Of a stretch of DNA of 64,000 nucleotides, positions 33,160 to 44,117 are shown in pieces. How positions within the stretch are numbered: the first letter of the stretch is position 1; every line of letters starts with the position of its first letter. Where the stretch lies: positions 15,659,896 through 15,723,895 of the forward strand of contig OY992837.1 of NCBI GenBank assembly GCA_963921425.1, read 5' to 3'. Source of the stretch: Dryas octopetala. Its lineage: Eukaryota; Streptophyta; Magnoliopsida; Rosales; Rosaceae. The position numbers and the translations under genes were made by a program. The notes beneath the pieces are model-generated. The model worked only from the letters and a program-made list of their open reading frames with translations. It was not told where the DNA came from and did not search any database.

Positions 33160-35754
33160 TTACTGATAATAAGTCTTCAAGTGCTCAGCGTTCCAGCTAT
33201 GCTTGAGAGGCTTCCCAGCCAGAGTGGCCAAGTTGTAAGTGCCGGGCTTGACTATGCCCGTGATTCTATATGGTCCGGTCCAGTTCGGATCGAATGAGCT
33301 TTCCTTGACGGCAAGGGGATTCTTCTTCATGACGAGACTGCCCAATCCGAAGCTCCGGGGCCTGACCCTTTGGTTGTAGTACTTGGCTACCCTTTTTTGA
33401 TAAGCGGCTCGGCAGAGGTTAGCGTCGGTCCGCCTCTCCTCGATCATGTCCAGGCCGAGCCGAAGTCCGGTGTCATTGGTCTCGGGATTGTATGTGCCGG
33501 TCCGGAATGAAGGAGTCCCCATTTCGACCGGGACGACAGCGTCAGTTCCGAACGCCAATGCATAGGGTGTTTCCTTCGTGGAGTTGCGATAGGAAGTTCG
33601 GTAGGACCAAAGCACCTCTGGCAAGAGTTCAGGCCAATTTCCCTTAGCATTGTCCAGTTTAGTCTTGAGGGTCTTCTTGATGATCTTGTTGATGGCCTCG
33701 ACCTGTCCGTTCGACTGCGGATGGTAAGGCGCGGTGAAGCGCAAGTTGATGTTCAGACGTGAACAAAAACTCCTGAACTTCTTGCAGTCGAACTGTTTGC
33801 CATTGTCCGCAATGATGGTGTGCGGCATGCCGAACCGGCAAATGATGTTCTTCCAGACGAAGGTCTCCATTCGTTCGGCTGTGGTTGTGGCTAGGGGCTC
33901 GGCCTCGGCCCATTTGGTGAAGTAGTCGACTGCTACTACGGCCATAGTGACTTGCCCTTTCGCCTTCGGCATAGGACCGATCAGATCGAGTCCCCATTGC
34001 GCGAACGGCCAAGGATTGGATATGGAGGTCAGCAACTGGGGAGGTTGATGGGGGACCGCGGCAAATTGCTGGCATCTGACACAAGCGCGAGAGAGATGAT
34101 CTGCGTCTTTGTTCAGTGTTGGCCAGAAGTAACCCTGTCTGATCGTCTTGTAGGCAAGGGCTCTTCCTCCAGAGTGGTTTCCGCATATCCCCTCGTGGAT
34201 TTCTCTCAGCACATCCTGACCTTCTTGGGGAGTGACGCACCGCAAGTAGGGCAGGGAGAAACTCCTTTTGTAGAGCTGACCGTTGATCATGCTGAACCGA
34301 GCCGACCTCGTCTTGATGAGACGTGCCTTGTCCCTCTCTGGGGGAAGGATCCCGGAGACCAAGTAGTTGATGATCGGCGTCATCCAGTTCGGCTCGGCCT
34401 CGGTCTGCATGACGGTGACTTCGTTTTCGGCGGTGCTAGGTCTGTCCAGGATTTCAACTGGAACGTGCCTAGCGGATCCGGTGTCTGTGGCCGAAGCCAG
34501 GCGTGCCAAGGCGTCGGCTCTGCAGTTCTCTGCCCTTGGGATTTGGGATATTTTGTACTCATGGAAGTTCCCAAGCAGCAGACGAGTCTTCTCGAGATAG
34601 GCAGTCATGCTAGGTTCTCGAGTCTCATACTCTCCCAATATCTGATTGACGATGAGTTGGGAGTCGCTGAAGATGTTCAGTTTGGTTGCGCCGAGCTCCT
34701 TTGCCAGTCTGAGTCCGGCGATGAGAGCCTCATACTCCGCTTCATTGTTGGATGCTTGAAATCTGAAGCGAAGGGCATACTCCATCACAACTTGTTCTGG
34801 GGAGATCAGAACAAGCCCGGCTCCACTTCCCATGGTGTTGGAAGATCCGTCCACATAGAGGGTCCAGGTGAGGAGATCAACCTGGCTGCGATCGCCGTTT
34901 GTGTTCGGATCAGACGCCGCTGGCATAGCGTCGGTGCGCGGTGGGTCCTCCGTCGAGGTGGTCGACTCACAGATGAAGTCCGACATGGCCTGACCTTTGA
35001 TTGCCGTCCTGGGACGGTAGATGATGTCAAACTCGCCGAGCTCGACTGACCATTTGATGAGCCGACCCGAGGTCTCGGGTTTTGCCAGGATTTGTCTGAG
35101 CGGTTGATCCGTTAAGACGACGATTGAATGAGCCTGGAAGTAGGGTCTCAATTTCCGAGCCGAGCTGACCAGGGCGAGAGCCATCTTCTCGAATTTAGGA
35201 TATCTGGTCTCGGCATCGGCGAGGGCTCGGCTCGTATAGAAGACGGGGTGTTGTACACCGCCGACCTCTCTCACTAGAACTGAGCTGAGAGCCGAGTCAA
35301 AAACAGAGAGGTAGAGAAAAAGTTCTTCACCTTCCTCTGGTTTGGATAAGATGGGAGGTTCCCCCATGTGCCTTTTCAGATCTTGAAAGGCCTGCTCGCA
35401 TTGGGGGGTCCATTCTATGCCCTTCCCTGCTCCCCTTAAGGCCTTGAAGAAGGGGAGGCACCGGTCAGTGGACTTCGAGATGAACCGGTTCAGGGCGGCG
35501 ACTCTTCCAGTCAGACTCTGGATTTCCTTGCGCGTCCTTGGGGACTTCATGTTGATCAAGGCCTGGATCTTCTCCGGGTTGGCCTCAATCCCCCGTTGGC
35601 TGACCAGGTAGCCAAGGAACTTGCCCGACCGAACTCCAAAGACACACTTGGCTGAGTTCAGCCGCATCTGATATTCTTTTAGGACTCCGAACATGTCTGA
35701 GAGGTCCTTGACGTGATCGTCCGCCTTGATGCTTTTGACCAGCATGTCATCCAC
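33160..35754 (-). pseudogene. pol: pol: RT C-terminus, RNase H, second RNase H, integrase
   Basis: The open frame of 864 codons begins inside the RT catalytic box (MDDMLVKS, the tail of YVDD). Order: RT palm and thumb end (1-100); RT-linked RNase H (about 140-250, with FYTSRALADAETRYP); a second, plant-type RNase H (about 295-420: YVDGSSNTMGSGAG with D302, NNEAEYEALIAGL, FSDSQLIVNQI with D364, RADALARLAS with D413); integrase HHCC finger (H520, H527, C558, C561); and core with D590, D650 and E686 at DD35E spacing (WGLDLIGP, IIADNGKQF, SNGQVEAIN). The C-terminal domain runs to HSWNAEHLKTYYQ. It is separated from the upstream frame by a one-step frameshift around 35763, so it has no start of its own; domains downstream of the break look intact. 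Confidence 0.95.
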
Positions 35755-35762
35755 ATAAACCT

Positions 35763-38700
35763 CTACGGATTTGCCGATCTGAACATGTGGTTGACCAGCC
35801 TTTGGTAGGTGGCTCCGGCGTTTTTGAGGCCGAAGGGCATGACCTTGTAGCAGTACATGCCGCGGTCCGTTATGAAGGATGTGCCTTCCTGGTCGGACTT
35901 GTGCATGAGGATCTGGTTATACCCAGAATAGGCGTCCATGAAGCTGAGGAGCTGATGTCCAGCTGTTGCATCGACGAGCTGATCTATCCGGGGCAAGGGA
36001 AAGCTGTCCTTGGGACAAGCCCTGTTCAGGTCGGTGAAGTCCACGCACATCCTCCACTTCCCGTTGTTCTTTTTTACCATGACCACGTTGGCAAGCCAGT
36101 CGGGATAGTTGACCTCCCGGATGAAGCCGTTATTTTGCAACTTGGCTACCTCTTCAGCCATGGCGGCGTATCGGACCGGATCATATGACCTCCTCTTCTG
36201 ACGGACCGATTTGCATCCCGGTTCGATGTTCAGCCTGTGGGTGATCACGTCAGACGATATGCCTAGCATGTCATCGTAAGACCAGGCGAACACTTCCGCA
36301 TTGGCACGGAGGAAGTCAATGATGGCAGAACGTTGCTCGGGGCTGATCTGAGTCCCCACTCGGACGAGCCGATCCGGTGTCTCGGCCGAGATCGGCACTT
36401 CCTCCCAGGCCTCGGCGGGAAGGGGCCGAGATTCTGGGTTCGGCTCGGAAGTGAAGTCGAATGTCTCCGCCCTCGGCCACCTGCCCGAGTCAGCGATGGA
36501 GTCCAGTTCCTGTGAGTTCGGCAGCTGACCCTTCTGCTTGATCGAAGCGGCGTAGCAAGACCGAGCCGAGCACTGGTCTCCCTGAATGACGATGCAGTCG
36601 TCGCCCACCGGACATTTGATGAGGAGGTTGGCGTAATGGACGATGCAGTCGAGGTCGACCAGAGCTGGTCTGCCCAGAATGATGTTATAGGCTGACGGCC
36701 GCTTGACGACAATGAAGTACGTCATGCAGGTCTTCTTGATCGGTCCCTTCCCGAGCGAAAGGGGAAGGTAGATGTGTCCGAGGGGCTGAACCACTTCTCC
36801 CCCGAACCCGACCAAGGCAGGTGTGTCGGTCTCCAGCTTATCCTCGCCGATGCCCATCTGCGCGAACGCAGAGTGGTAGAGGATGTTGACTGAACTCCCT
36901 CCATCGACGAATGAGCGCGCGATGGTTGTCCCGGCCGCCTCAGCCACTATGACGACCGGATCATAGTGGGGGAAGATGATCTCATTCGCTTCGTTCGGCT
37001 CAAAGGTGACCGGTGCCCAGTCCTTCCGCTGTCTTTTGGAAGTGCTGGGCTGACCTGCCTGGATCGACAGGGACTCGTGAGCTTGAGCCGCTTGCCTGAC
37101 ATACTCCTTCTGGGATCGGTTAGAGCTTCCCACGAAGGTTGGCCCTCCGCCGATCGATCCGATTGCAGCATCCTGGACCTCGATGGTGTTGGTGGGCTTC
37201 TTCAGCGCGGCCTTGGGTACCCTAGGCCCGCCGGCCAGGAATTGATTGATCTTACCCGCCCGGGCAAGAGTCTCAATTCCGTCGCGGAGGGCGTAGCAAT
37301 CACCCGTGACGTGGCCGTGATTGGAGTGGTACTTGCAGAAGACGCCCTCCTTGATTTTGTCTGGGGGTGGTCCCTTGATCTCCCTGGCAGCTGGGAGTTG
37401 GTCTTTGATCTTGGAATAGATCGTCTCCAGACCAGCGTTGAGGGGAGTATACTCCGTGTACTGGACAAATTTGGGCCCCTTGCCTAGAAGTTGGCGTGGC
37501 TCCTCGGTCCTGGTCTTCTTGGATTGGACCTGGGGTTTGGGACTTGCAACCTCTCCCTCCTTCCTCTTGGCTGAGGTCGGCCGGGGATTCAGGGCCTCCA
37601 CCTGAGCATCCCATTCCTCAGCCCGCGCCCACTTGGTGGCTTCGGCAGAAAGCTCATCATAAGTGGAGGGAGGATTCCTCATTAGGTGGGAGCGGAGTCC
37701 CCCGGCGTGCAGACCTTGCATGAGAGCGTTCTTAGCTGACCTATCGTCGCAATCGTCGCACTTCGTATATTCGATGTTGAAGCGGATCAGATAGGCCTTG
37801 AGGCTCTCCCCTTCCTGCTGTTTGATGAGCGACATATCGTTCAAGTTGTAGAGTCGTTCGGATACAACCCGATATCTCGCCAGGAAGGCCCTCCGGAGGT
37901 CGGAGAAGGAGTCGATGGAGTTGGGCTGGAGGGTTCGGAACCAACCCCGAGCCGAGCCCTTCAAGGTCGAAGGGAAGATTCTGCACTTCGTGGCTTCAGA
38001 TGCCTGGCGGGCCTCCATGGCGTATCTGAAGCTGTCAAGATGATCGTAGGGATCCTTAGTCCCGTCGTACTGATCCATCTTGGGGGGTTTCGTGTCCCGG
38101 GAGACCTCAGCGTCCATGATCCTGCCAGTATACGGGAGGGGGAGTTCCTCTCCGTGGTCGGCCCTTCCAGTGTACCCCCTGGAGACCTCGACTTGGCCGA
38201 TCCGATCGTGGACGCTCCGGATTTGGTCCTGGACCAAAGTCCGGACAAGATTTTCCACATTGGGTGGGGTCGGCTCGGCCGCATTTTCCCCTGAGCACTC
38301 GGCCCGGTTGCCGAGTCTCTCACTTATTGGCTGACGAGTGAGCCTTTCGCTCGCCGGTTGTCGATCCGACATGATCATAGTAGATCCCAGTCGGTCGCTC
38401 ACTGATCGCCTCCCCGAGTGAGCTCCTGATGGGGAAGGATCCTGGCTGGCGATATGGCCGAGTCTATTCCGAATCGGGCCCCTGGTTTCGGCCGAATCGG
38501 TAGGACTGTTGGCCCCCAATCTGGTTCGGGCCGGCGGTCGCTGGTTTGTATTCGGATCGACCCGGTCTCCCCCCGAACTCCCGGGGAGACGTTTTCCGAA
38601 GACCGCCTGCTTTTGCTGAAGAAGACGGTGGGCGTTTAGGAACTCGGCCTGTTCGGCCGGGGGCATGTCCTCGAAGCCCGGGAAGACGTGGTCCGCGTCC

Positions 38701-39092
38701 TGCCGATCGGCCTGGTCGTTCGGCTCGGCGGGAGTGCTCTGCCGAGAAGGAGATGGCGAAAGGACCTCCTGCTCGATCCGGGTTCGGCGCGATTGGAAAC
38801 CCGATCCCCCACTGTTCTCGAGCCGAGCACGATGGCGTGCAAGTTCGCCGGCCAGCTCGGCCTGCTTCGCAAGCAGCTCATTATTCTGTTTGAGAAGTGC
38901 ATTCTCAGCGGCCAGGTGCCGCTGGCTCTCCTTAAGGAGTTTGTGAGCAGCTCGGATTTTGGAGGGACCTTTGGATTTTGATGCTCCGGGGAGTTGTGCT
39001 CCCCTCGTCTTCTCAGGCGTCTCAGGCTGATGTTGTTCATCATTCTGAGACGCTCCTGAAGAAGAACCGCTGTCCCGATAGACGGTAGCCAT
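35763..39092 (-). pseudogene. gag-pol: gag-protease-RT (5' part of the polyprotein), cut by a frameshift in RT
   Basis: The start is taken as ATG 39092 (MATVYRDSGSSSGA), 63 bases after the PBS; an earlier ATG at 39140 gives 16 more residues. Counting from 39140: coiled-coil-like segment (70-105), Arg/Ser-rich linker with repeated ERL/DRLG words, Retrotrans_gag domain (about 385-480: IFPSTLKGSARGWF), zinc-knuckle-like C602-H605-H608-H610-C615, aspartic protease with SFVDGGSS (D746; DGG in place of the usual DTG/DSG), and RT from about 975 with WRMCVDFTDLNRACPKD, FMDAYSGYNQI (first catalytic Asp, D1069) and MPFGLKNAGATYQRL. The frame ends a few codons before the YVDD box, which lies in another frame. 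The break is inferred as a small indel near 35763-35780. Confidence 0.93.
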
Positions 39093-39154
39093 GATGACTT
39101 GCTTGAAGGAAGAGCTTAGCACTTGCAGTGATGAACACAACGGCTGAAGTCGAT

Positions 39155-39173
39155 CTTCCCACAGACGGCGCCA
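39155..39173 (-). other. Primer-binding site
   Basis: On the sense strand, three bases after the 5' LTR, the sequence starts TGGCGCCGTCTGTGGG. TGGCGCC-type sites are typical of plant Ty3/gypsy elements and pair with the 3' end of a host tRNA; which tRNA was not established. Confidence 0.85.
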
Positions 39174-39176
39174 ATC

Positions 39177-40234
39177 TGTTGATGCAAATTCTCGTAAGGT
39201 AGATGCAACAACTTAGATAAGCTGATCTGGCTGATCAGGTGCTTCGCTGGATGCTGATGTGGATGTTGATTGGGATCTTCCTGCAAGAGAAACAAGATCA
39301 AGGGAGATGGACCGGTGTGGTACCAGCCAAACACGCTCCGATGATGAAGTCAGTGATGGTGTTTGATGGTGGATGAGGAAGAACAAAGGAAAAACTTGGG
39401 AGAATGGGAAGAACAAGGCAAATGTTCCGGGTTATTCTCAGCAAGTTGGGTATGCTCTTGGGAGAATAGGAATTTTTGTGTAAGTGTTTTTGTAGGTAAA
39501 TTTGTAGTGTGTCCTGTTTTTGCACATATGACTTGATATATATAAGCAAAGGAAACCTTAATGAGTAAGATACCTGCATGTGAATGAATGGTTGCCAGAG
39601 ACCCACGCACCTGGTCAGACCTAGTTGCATGCTCAGCTGCTTGCTTCCTCAGCATTTAATGTTGCATTGAATGCTCCATTAAATGCAAGGCTGGAAGGTT
39701 CAGGCAAACTGCCCAGCAGCCATGAATGCAGACTGGATATTCTATCTGTCAGAAGATTGTGTCAGATGCATTCAAGTGTGGCGGTTCGTCCCAGCGTGAT
39801 CTTCCTGGAAATGGCGGCGGAGGGCCGAGCCGAACCGGACAGATGTTCTTTCTGCGTATGCGTGAAGTCCATGTGTGATCGGATCGGGAATGGGATCCCG
39901 GACCGAGCCGAACATAGAGACAAGGGTCCCTCCGAGCTCTAACTGGCTGACGTCAGAACTCGAAAGGAGGTCACTTCGGTGCCGAGCCGAGCCGAACCAG
40001 GATGACCGTGGAAAGATGGACACTCAATCCTTTGGAAGATCATCGGTTCGGCTCGGACTGGGCATGGAGGACCTGGCATGGAGATCCGGTCCGAGCTAGC
40101 GGAGGCAGTGCTAAGTGGTGATGACGTGGAGGTCAAAGTTTGACCATTGAGAGTCAGCTCCGAGGTGGATATTGACCAGCCACTTGTCGAGCCGTGATTG
40201 GCTGTTCGGATCGATGTGGATTTTCCCACAAACA
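39177..40234 (-). repeat. 5' LTR of the Ty3/gypsy element
   Basis: 1058 bp with TG...CA ends, nearly identical to 28016-29073. On the sense strand U3 runs from 40234 leftward, a TATATATA box lies at 39544-39537, and R/U5 leads to the PBS at 39173. Confidence 0.97.
39537..39544 (-). promoter_or_regulatory. TATA box in the 5' LTR
   Basis: TATATATA within GCTTATATATATCAAG on the sense strand, about 690 bp into the LTR and 360 bp before its end: a sensible U3/R position. The same box is in the 3' LTR. Confidence 0.6.
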
Positions 40235-40248
40235 GGTCAGATATATAC

Positions 40249-41095
40249 TCTGGTAGTCCAAACAAAAGCAAAATTTGTATAGGTTTGCCTTGGCAAGTTG
40301 ATATCTCCACCTCAATATTTTCTCCATTTTTTGTACATTTTTCAATCTGTTACAAACCAGAGAAGAAAGGTTTTATAGCACAAATAGAACTACATATAAG
40401 AAATTTTAACGCACAAAATTCCCAATTGTTGTTAATTTAAATTTAGGGCTAGATATTTTAGTAAAAAAAAAAATAATTAATTACTAACAAAACACTTACC
40501 CTCTCGATAGGACATGCACTTAGCACGGTAGAACCAGCAATCGAACCCTTACAATAAATTGGGAAAAAAAAAATGCAATTAATGAACTTTTTAATAAAAT
40601 GAAAACCATATCAAAAATGGCATGGCGAATCAATTAGCTCAATATTTTCATTAATACATTAATTTGAAGTTTGTAGCTACTTACTTTCGTAGAACAATTA
40701 GCATTCAATCTGTTCATCTCATTTTTGTCAACAAATAAGATAGGAATGTCTTCATCCACCATGAAATTTAAAAGTTTACATAATTGATATACTTTTTTAA
40801 TAAGTGGTTTGCACTGCTCTGGATCAATGATAGCAATAGAATAACAATCTAAGCAAAGTTTTCGGCCATCACTAAGGTTCACATATTCCACTTCTTCCTG
40901 CATGTAGGCAAATCAAAGTTCCAACCTCAATGAAACAAAATTTAAAAAAAAATTGTTTATTTTTGTTGAGCCAACTTTGGGGAGTAAAATATCTTTCCAC
41001 AAACCTTATTTTCGAGTGATATCTTTCCACAAACCTTACTTGTATAACAAGTACTACACCTCCAAGTCCTCGGAGTCTCATACGCCAGTTGCATC
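40249..41095 (-). pseudogene. DA1/DAR-like gene, 5' part (LIM end and DA1 domain exons)
   Basis: Four exons in order: 41095-41040 (TPRTWRCSTC, end of a LIM zinc finger), about 40892-40685 (YVNLSDGRKLCLDC, matching the DA1 core; a second acceptor at 40897 is possible but only 40892 keeps the LIM frame), 40547-40500 (STVLSACPIER) and 40346-40249 (ending ILLLFGLP, equal to the ILxLYGLP motif before the HExxH exon). Junctions among the last three are phase 0. The last donor (CCAGA|GTATAT) would pair in phase with the acceptor at 26989, giving GLPD-VVMGGTLAHE, now 13.3 kb apart because of the LTR insertion. No UIM and no first LIM half were found to the right, so the gene is 5'-truncated or its first exons have been displaced. 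Confidence 0.8.
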
Positions 41096-41817
41096 CTGAG
41101 TTGAACAAAATGGAGCGGAACCAAGAGAGAGAACCAAACAGCCAAGAGGAAGAAGTGGAGAAAAACCTTTACAAAAAGAGAGAACGTGAAAGTCATCCAA
41201 ACCATATTCAAAACTCAAATTAACTTAAAAATCTCTAACAATGTCCCTAAATTAAATGACATTAAATAACTAAATTTAAGAAAAGATCACGTCCAGCAGA
41301 TAAAATCCCCAACAATAACGCAAAAGGATTTCAGTAAAAAAATGAAAAATCCACAGATCCAGACTATCCAAATTACCCATTACTAATTGAAAGGAAATAA
41401 GATGTATACAAAATATCATACATTTATATACAATGTATTATATGATTTTGTAGTGATATATACACAAACAAGAAATATAAATATTAGCTTATGTAGATGT
41501 AAACTATAATTTTAAATGGTCTTTTATGTAGCTTAAGTTTCAAAACAAACCACAACCCAAAACACCATACCAACTACCCTAACGTACCTTGTGATCGTTC
41601 CCATTCCACATACCAACTAGACCCATGACCTATGTAACATTGTTTACACTTTACAAGCATAAGTCCATGTAAGATATCATAATTCCTCAACGAGGGTGTC
41701 GAAAAAAAAGAGGTGTGAACTGTGGGAACAGACAAATTTCAGTTTAACCTACGAGAAGATGAAACATGGAAAAACAGCACAGCAACATTTCTTCAACCTC
41801 TAAACCCCACACAAATT
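41096..41817. other. Intergenic, right of the DA1-like exons
   Basis: Pyrimidine-rich (minus strand) intron-like sequence to about 41210, then AT-rich DNA. No further DA1 exon seen. Confidence 0.5.
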
Positions 41818-42350
41818 AAGCCATTATTATCTTTGCTAGATATTTTCAGTTTCAGGACCCCTACTTTGAATTCAACTCAATTCTTAAGTGTTTGTTTTTA
41901 GTGATTCTTGACCTTATGGAAAGAGGACAAAGCCCTCTACAATTACAAGTCAACCATACATACAAAGATCAAGTGTGATGAATGTTGAAACTATGCAAAG
42001 TTACTGTTCCATCCTATTACTTGAAAAGACCCACAATCCTATGTAATTATTTTTGAGGTTTATTGTCTGATAATCACAAGAAAGTGACGATTTTTATTAG
42101 TTCTATGCTAAAAAAGATGTAGAAACCATACTTAATTAATAAAAGTACGTAAGAATATCTATGCAAAAATATAAAATTTTACTCACAAAAGACCCAAGTC
42201 TTGATTTTTTACTTCTTTTGGCCTGAATGGGGATGGTTAGGTATTTGGTGTGTTATTTCTATGGGTCAAGCAGCAACAATACAAAAACGGAGGACGATGC
42301 AAGACGTGACGGAGGCGAGATTGATAGAGAGATAGAGAGAGAGGCGAGAT
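41818..42350 (-). repeat. Inverted partial copy of the 1.6-kb tandem unit
   Basis: In reverse orientation this matches the middle of the units at 18.3-23.7 kb: ATATCTAGCAAAGATAATAA, CTTATGGAAAGAGGACAAAG, TAACTTTGCATAGTTTCAAC (complement) and GACGATGCAAGACGTGACGG. An unrelated patch is inserted or diverged at about 42026-42115. Confidence 0.88.
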
Positions 42351-43134
42351 CGCGTTGCCGGCGAGGGAGAAGTCTACACAGAGGCGAGAGATATCTGAGT
42401 GGAGTGAGAGACAGGCGGATTTGAAGTAAAGAAGCACAGAGGAGATAGACCTGGTGCGGGGAGATAGGGTCACGTGCACAAGTTGCCCTTAGCAATTTTA
42501 TGGCATGTATATAATCCAAATCAAAATAAGGAGTCCTATTCCTTTTAGGAATAAATGAATAATTATATGAAAATAAAAATACAAGTGTGACCGCATGATA
42601 TTAGGAATTCAACTCCTTATTTTAAAGGAATTGAATTCTTGAGTAGAGATGATATTCTGATTGTTGGAGAAACAACCCATCAGGGTCCATTCTTTTTTTT
42701 CATTATACCCTTGCATTATTTCTACAATTTCAAATTTACTCATTCACTATCATATAAAATAATTTATTTAGAAAGGGTATTTTAGTAATCAAATTGATTT
42801 CAATTCCGATTCAAGTGAATTAGTAAACAGCTTATATGAAATCAGTATCATTCCTACTATGATTCCAAATAGTTTAGTAAACAGCTTCAATGGGGATTCG
42901 GATTCGGATTCGGATTCTGATTCCTCCTCAATTCAATTCCTCCTACCCCGATTACAGATTAGTAAACATGTCATAATAAAATTAAAAAGTTGAGAAAATT
43001 TTAGCAAAAGAGGTAACATTTGTTGACTATACAACTGTCAGGCTTGATTAGTAGCTTAGTATGGTTATTGTTTTAGTTAATAAAAGGCCTATGAGATTAA
43101 GCCATGTGGCATTATAGTTAGAAAGAAACGAGTA
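42351..43134. other. Intergenic, probable MITE debris
   Basis: Holds GGATTCGGATTCGGATTC repeats (42893-42925) and paired words (TTAGTAAACAGCTT twice, GGAATTGAATTC) typical of small DNA elements, but the ends were not defined. No gene. Confidence 0.4.
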
Positions 43135-43295
43135 TGTTAGAATTGGTTAGAGGTTAATTAGTTGTTTCTGTATAAAGCATTGAGCTGTATTCATTTTATG
43201 TAATTCATTCAACTCATTCAATGAAAACTCAGAGTTTCCTCTTAAAACTTTTTCTCTTTTCTTGCTGATTTTTTATTCTTAGAGCTTTGTGATCA
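43135..43295 (+). repeat. LTR of a Ty1/copia element (copy 1)
   Basis: Starts TGTTAGAATTGG and ends ATCA directly before a copia-type PBS. About 161 bp if the start is right; an earlier TGTTGACT at about 43020 is the alternative. No partner LTR was found. Confidence 0.6.
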
Positions 43296-43307
43296 TGGTA
43301 TCAAAGC
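43296..43307 (+). other. copia primer-binding site (copy 1)
   Basis: TGGTATCAAAGC, one base off the common TGGTATCAGAGC, complementary to the 3' end of initiator tRNA-Met. Confidence 0.8.
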
Positions 43308-43639
43308 ATGTTCTATCCTGACTCTTCTTTCACTGAAGCATCGACATAAGATCTGCTGCGTTCAAAATCTGCTTGACAATTTTCAAGACGAAGATTGTGA
43401 TTGGGGTTCTTCTGGCTCTTCAAATTGCGAAGACGAGCTCGTTCATCTATGAAAGAAATTTCAATTCAAGCTCCTGCAGAATGAGTATTGTGTTTCTAAC
43501 TCAAGCTTCTGCAGAATGGGTATTGTGTCTCTTTTCTTTTTGGTGATTGTTCAAAGGTTGTGATTTTTGTGAAGATCGTACTTGTTATTGGTTGATGATT
43601 CATAAGATTTGGGTCATTTGCTGTGGTTGATTTTGAATT

Positions 43640-43830
43640 ACGTGAATTCTTAAGAGGTATTGTGTTTTCTTGAAGTGTTGAAGTGTTGTGTTCCTGCAGT
43701 GCTATGTTGTGTTCTTGAGAGGTATTGTGATTTCTTAAAGTGTTGAGAGGTATTGTGTTTTTCTGGAGTTCTTGAAGTATTGGGATTTCTTGAAGTCTTG
43801 AAGTGTTGTGTTCCTGCACTGTTATTGAAC
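43640..43830. repeat. Degenerate short repeats in the copia leader
   Basis: Irregular reiteration of AGAGGTATTGTG, CTTGAAGTGTTG and TTGTGTTCCTGCA words, giving repetitive Gln/His/Asn frames on the minus strand that are not genes. Confidence 0.7.
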
Positions 43831-44117
43831 TATTGTGATATTGTTGTTGAAGTAAAAAAATAAATAAAAAATTTAGTCATGTCAATTGCGGGTAAGGTTG
43901 ATGGTTTGTTGCCTTTTCTTACTTTAAGGTTGAATGATTCTAATTACCGTAAATGGAGTTTTCAAGTCCAAACAATATTAGGAGGTCATGGCTTGTTTGG
44001 CTATTTGGATGGATCAATTGTTTGTCCACCACAGTTTGTACTAGATGAGAGTAGAGTAAATATACTTGAGGTTAATAGGGCCTTTATTGAATGGGATCAA
44101 ACTGATAAGGTTTTAAC

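Larger units (their letters stand above)
28016..40234 (-). mobile_element. Complete Ty3/gypsy LTR retrotransposon, Tat/Retand-like (12.2 kb)
   Basis: Bounded by 1058-bp direct LTRs (28016-29073 and 39177-40234) and a perfect 5-bp target duplication GGTCA (28011-28015 and 40235-40239). The sense strand is minus: 5' LTR on the right, then PBS, gag-protease-RT, RNase H, second RNase H, integrase, a 71-bp tandem repeat, an antisense ORF, PPT and 3' LTR. Two RNase H domains and an extra ORF between pol and the 3' LTR are known traits of the Tat branch (Ogre, Retand, Grande, RIRE2). I counted at least five differences between the LTRs (about 0.5%), so the insertion is recent. It lies in an intron of the DA1-like gene. 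The RT is frameshifted, so this copy is probably not autonomous. Confidence 0.97.

Noticed and set aside
33952-35049. Plus-strand 365-codon frame
   Set aside because: Antisense shadow of the pol RNase H/integrase region; GC-rich coding DNA leaves the complementary frame open by chance.
36966-39043. Several long frames on both strands across gag
   Set aside because: Shadows of the gag-protease-RT frame, which alone shows conserved domains.
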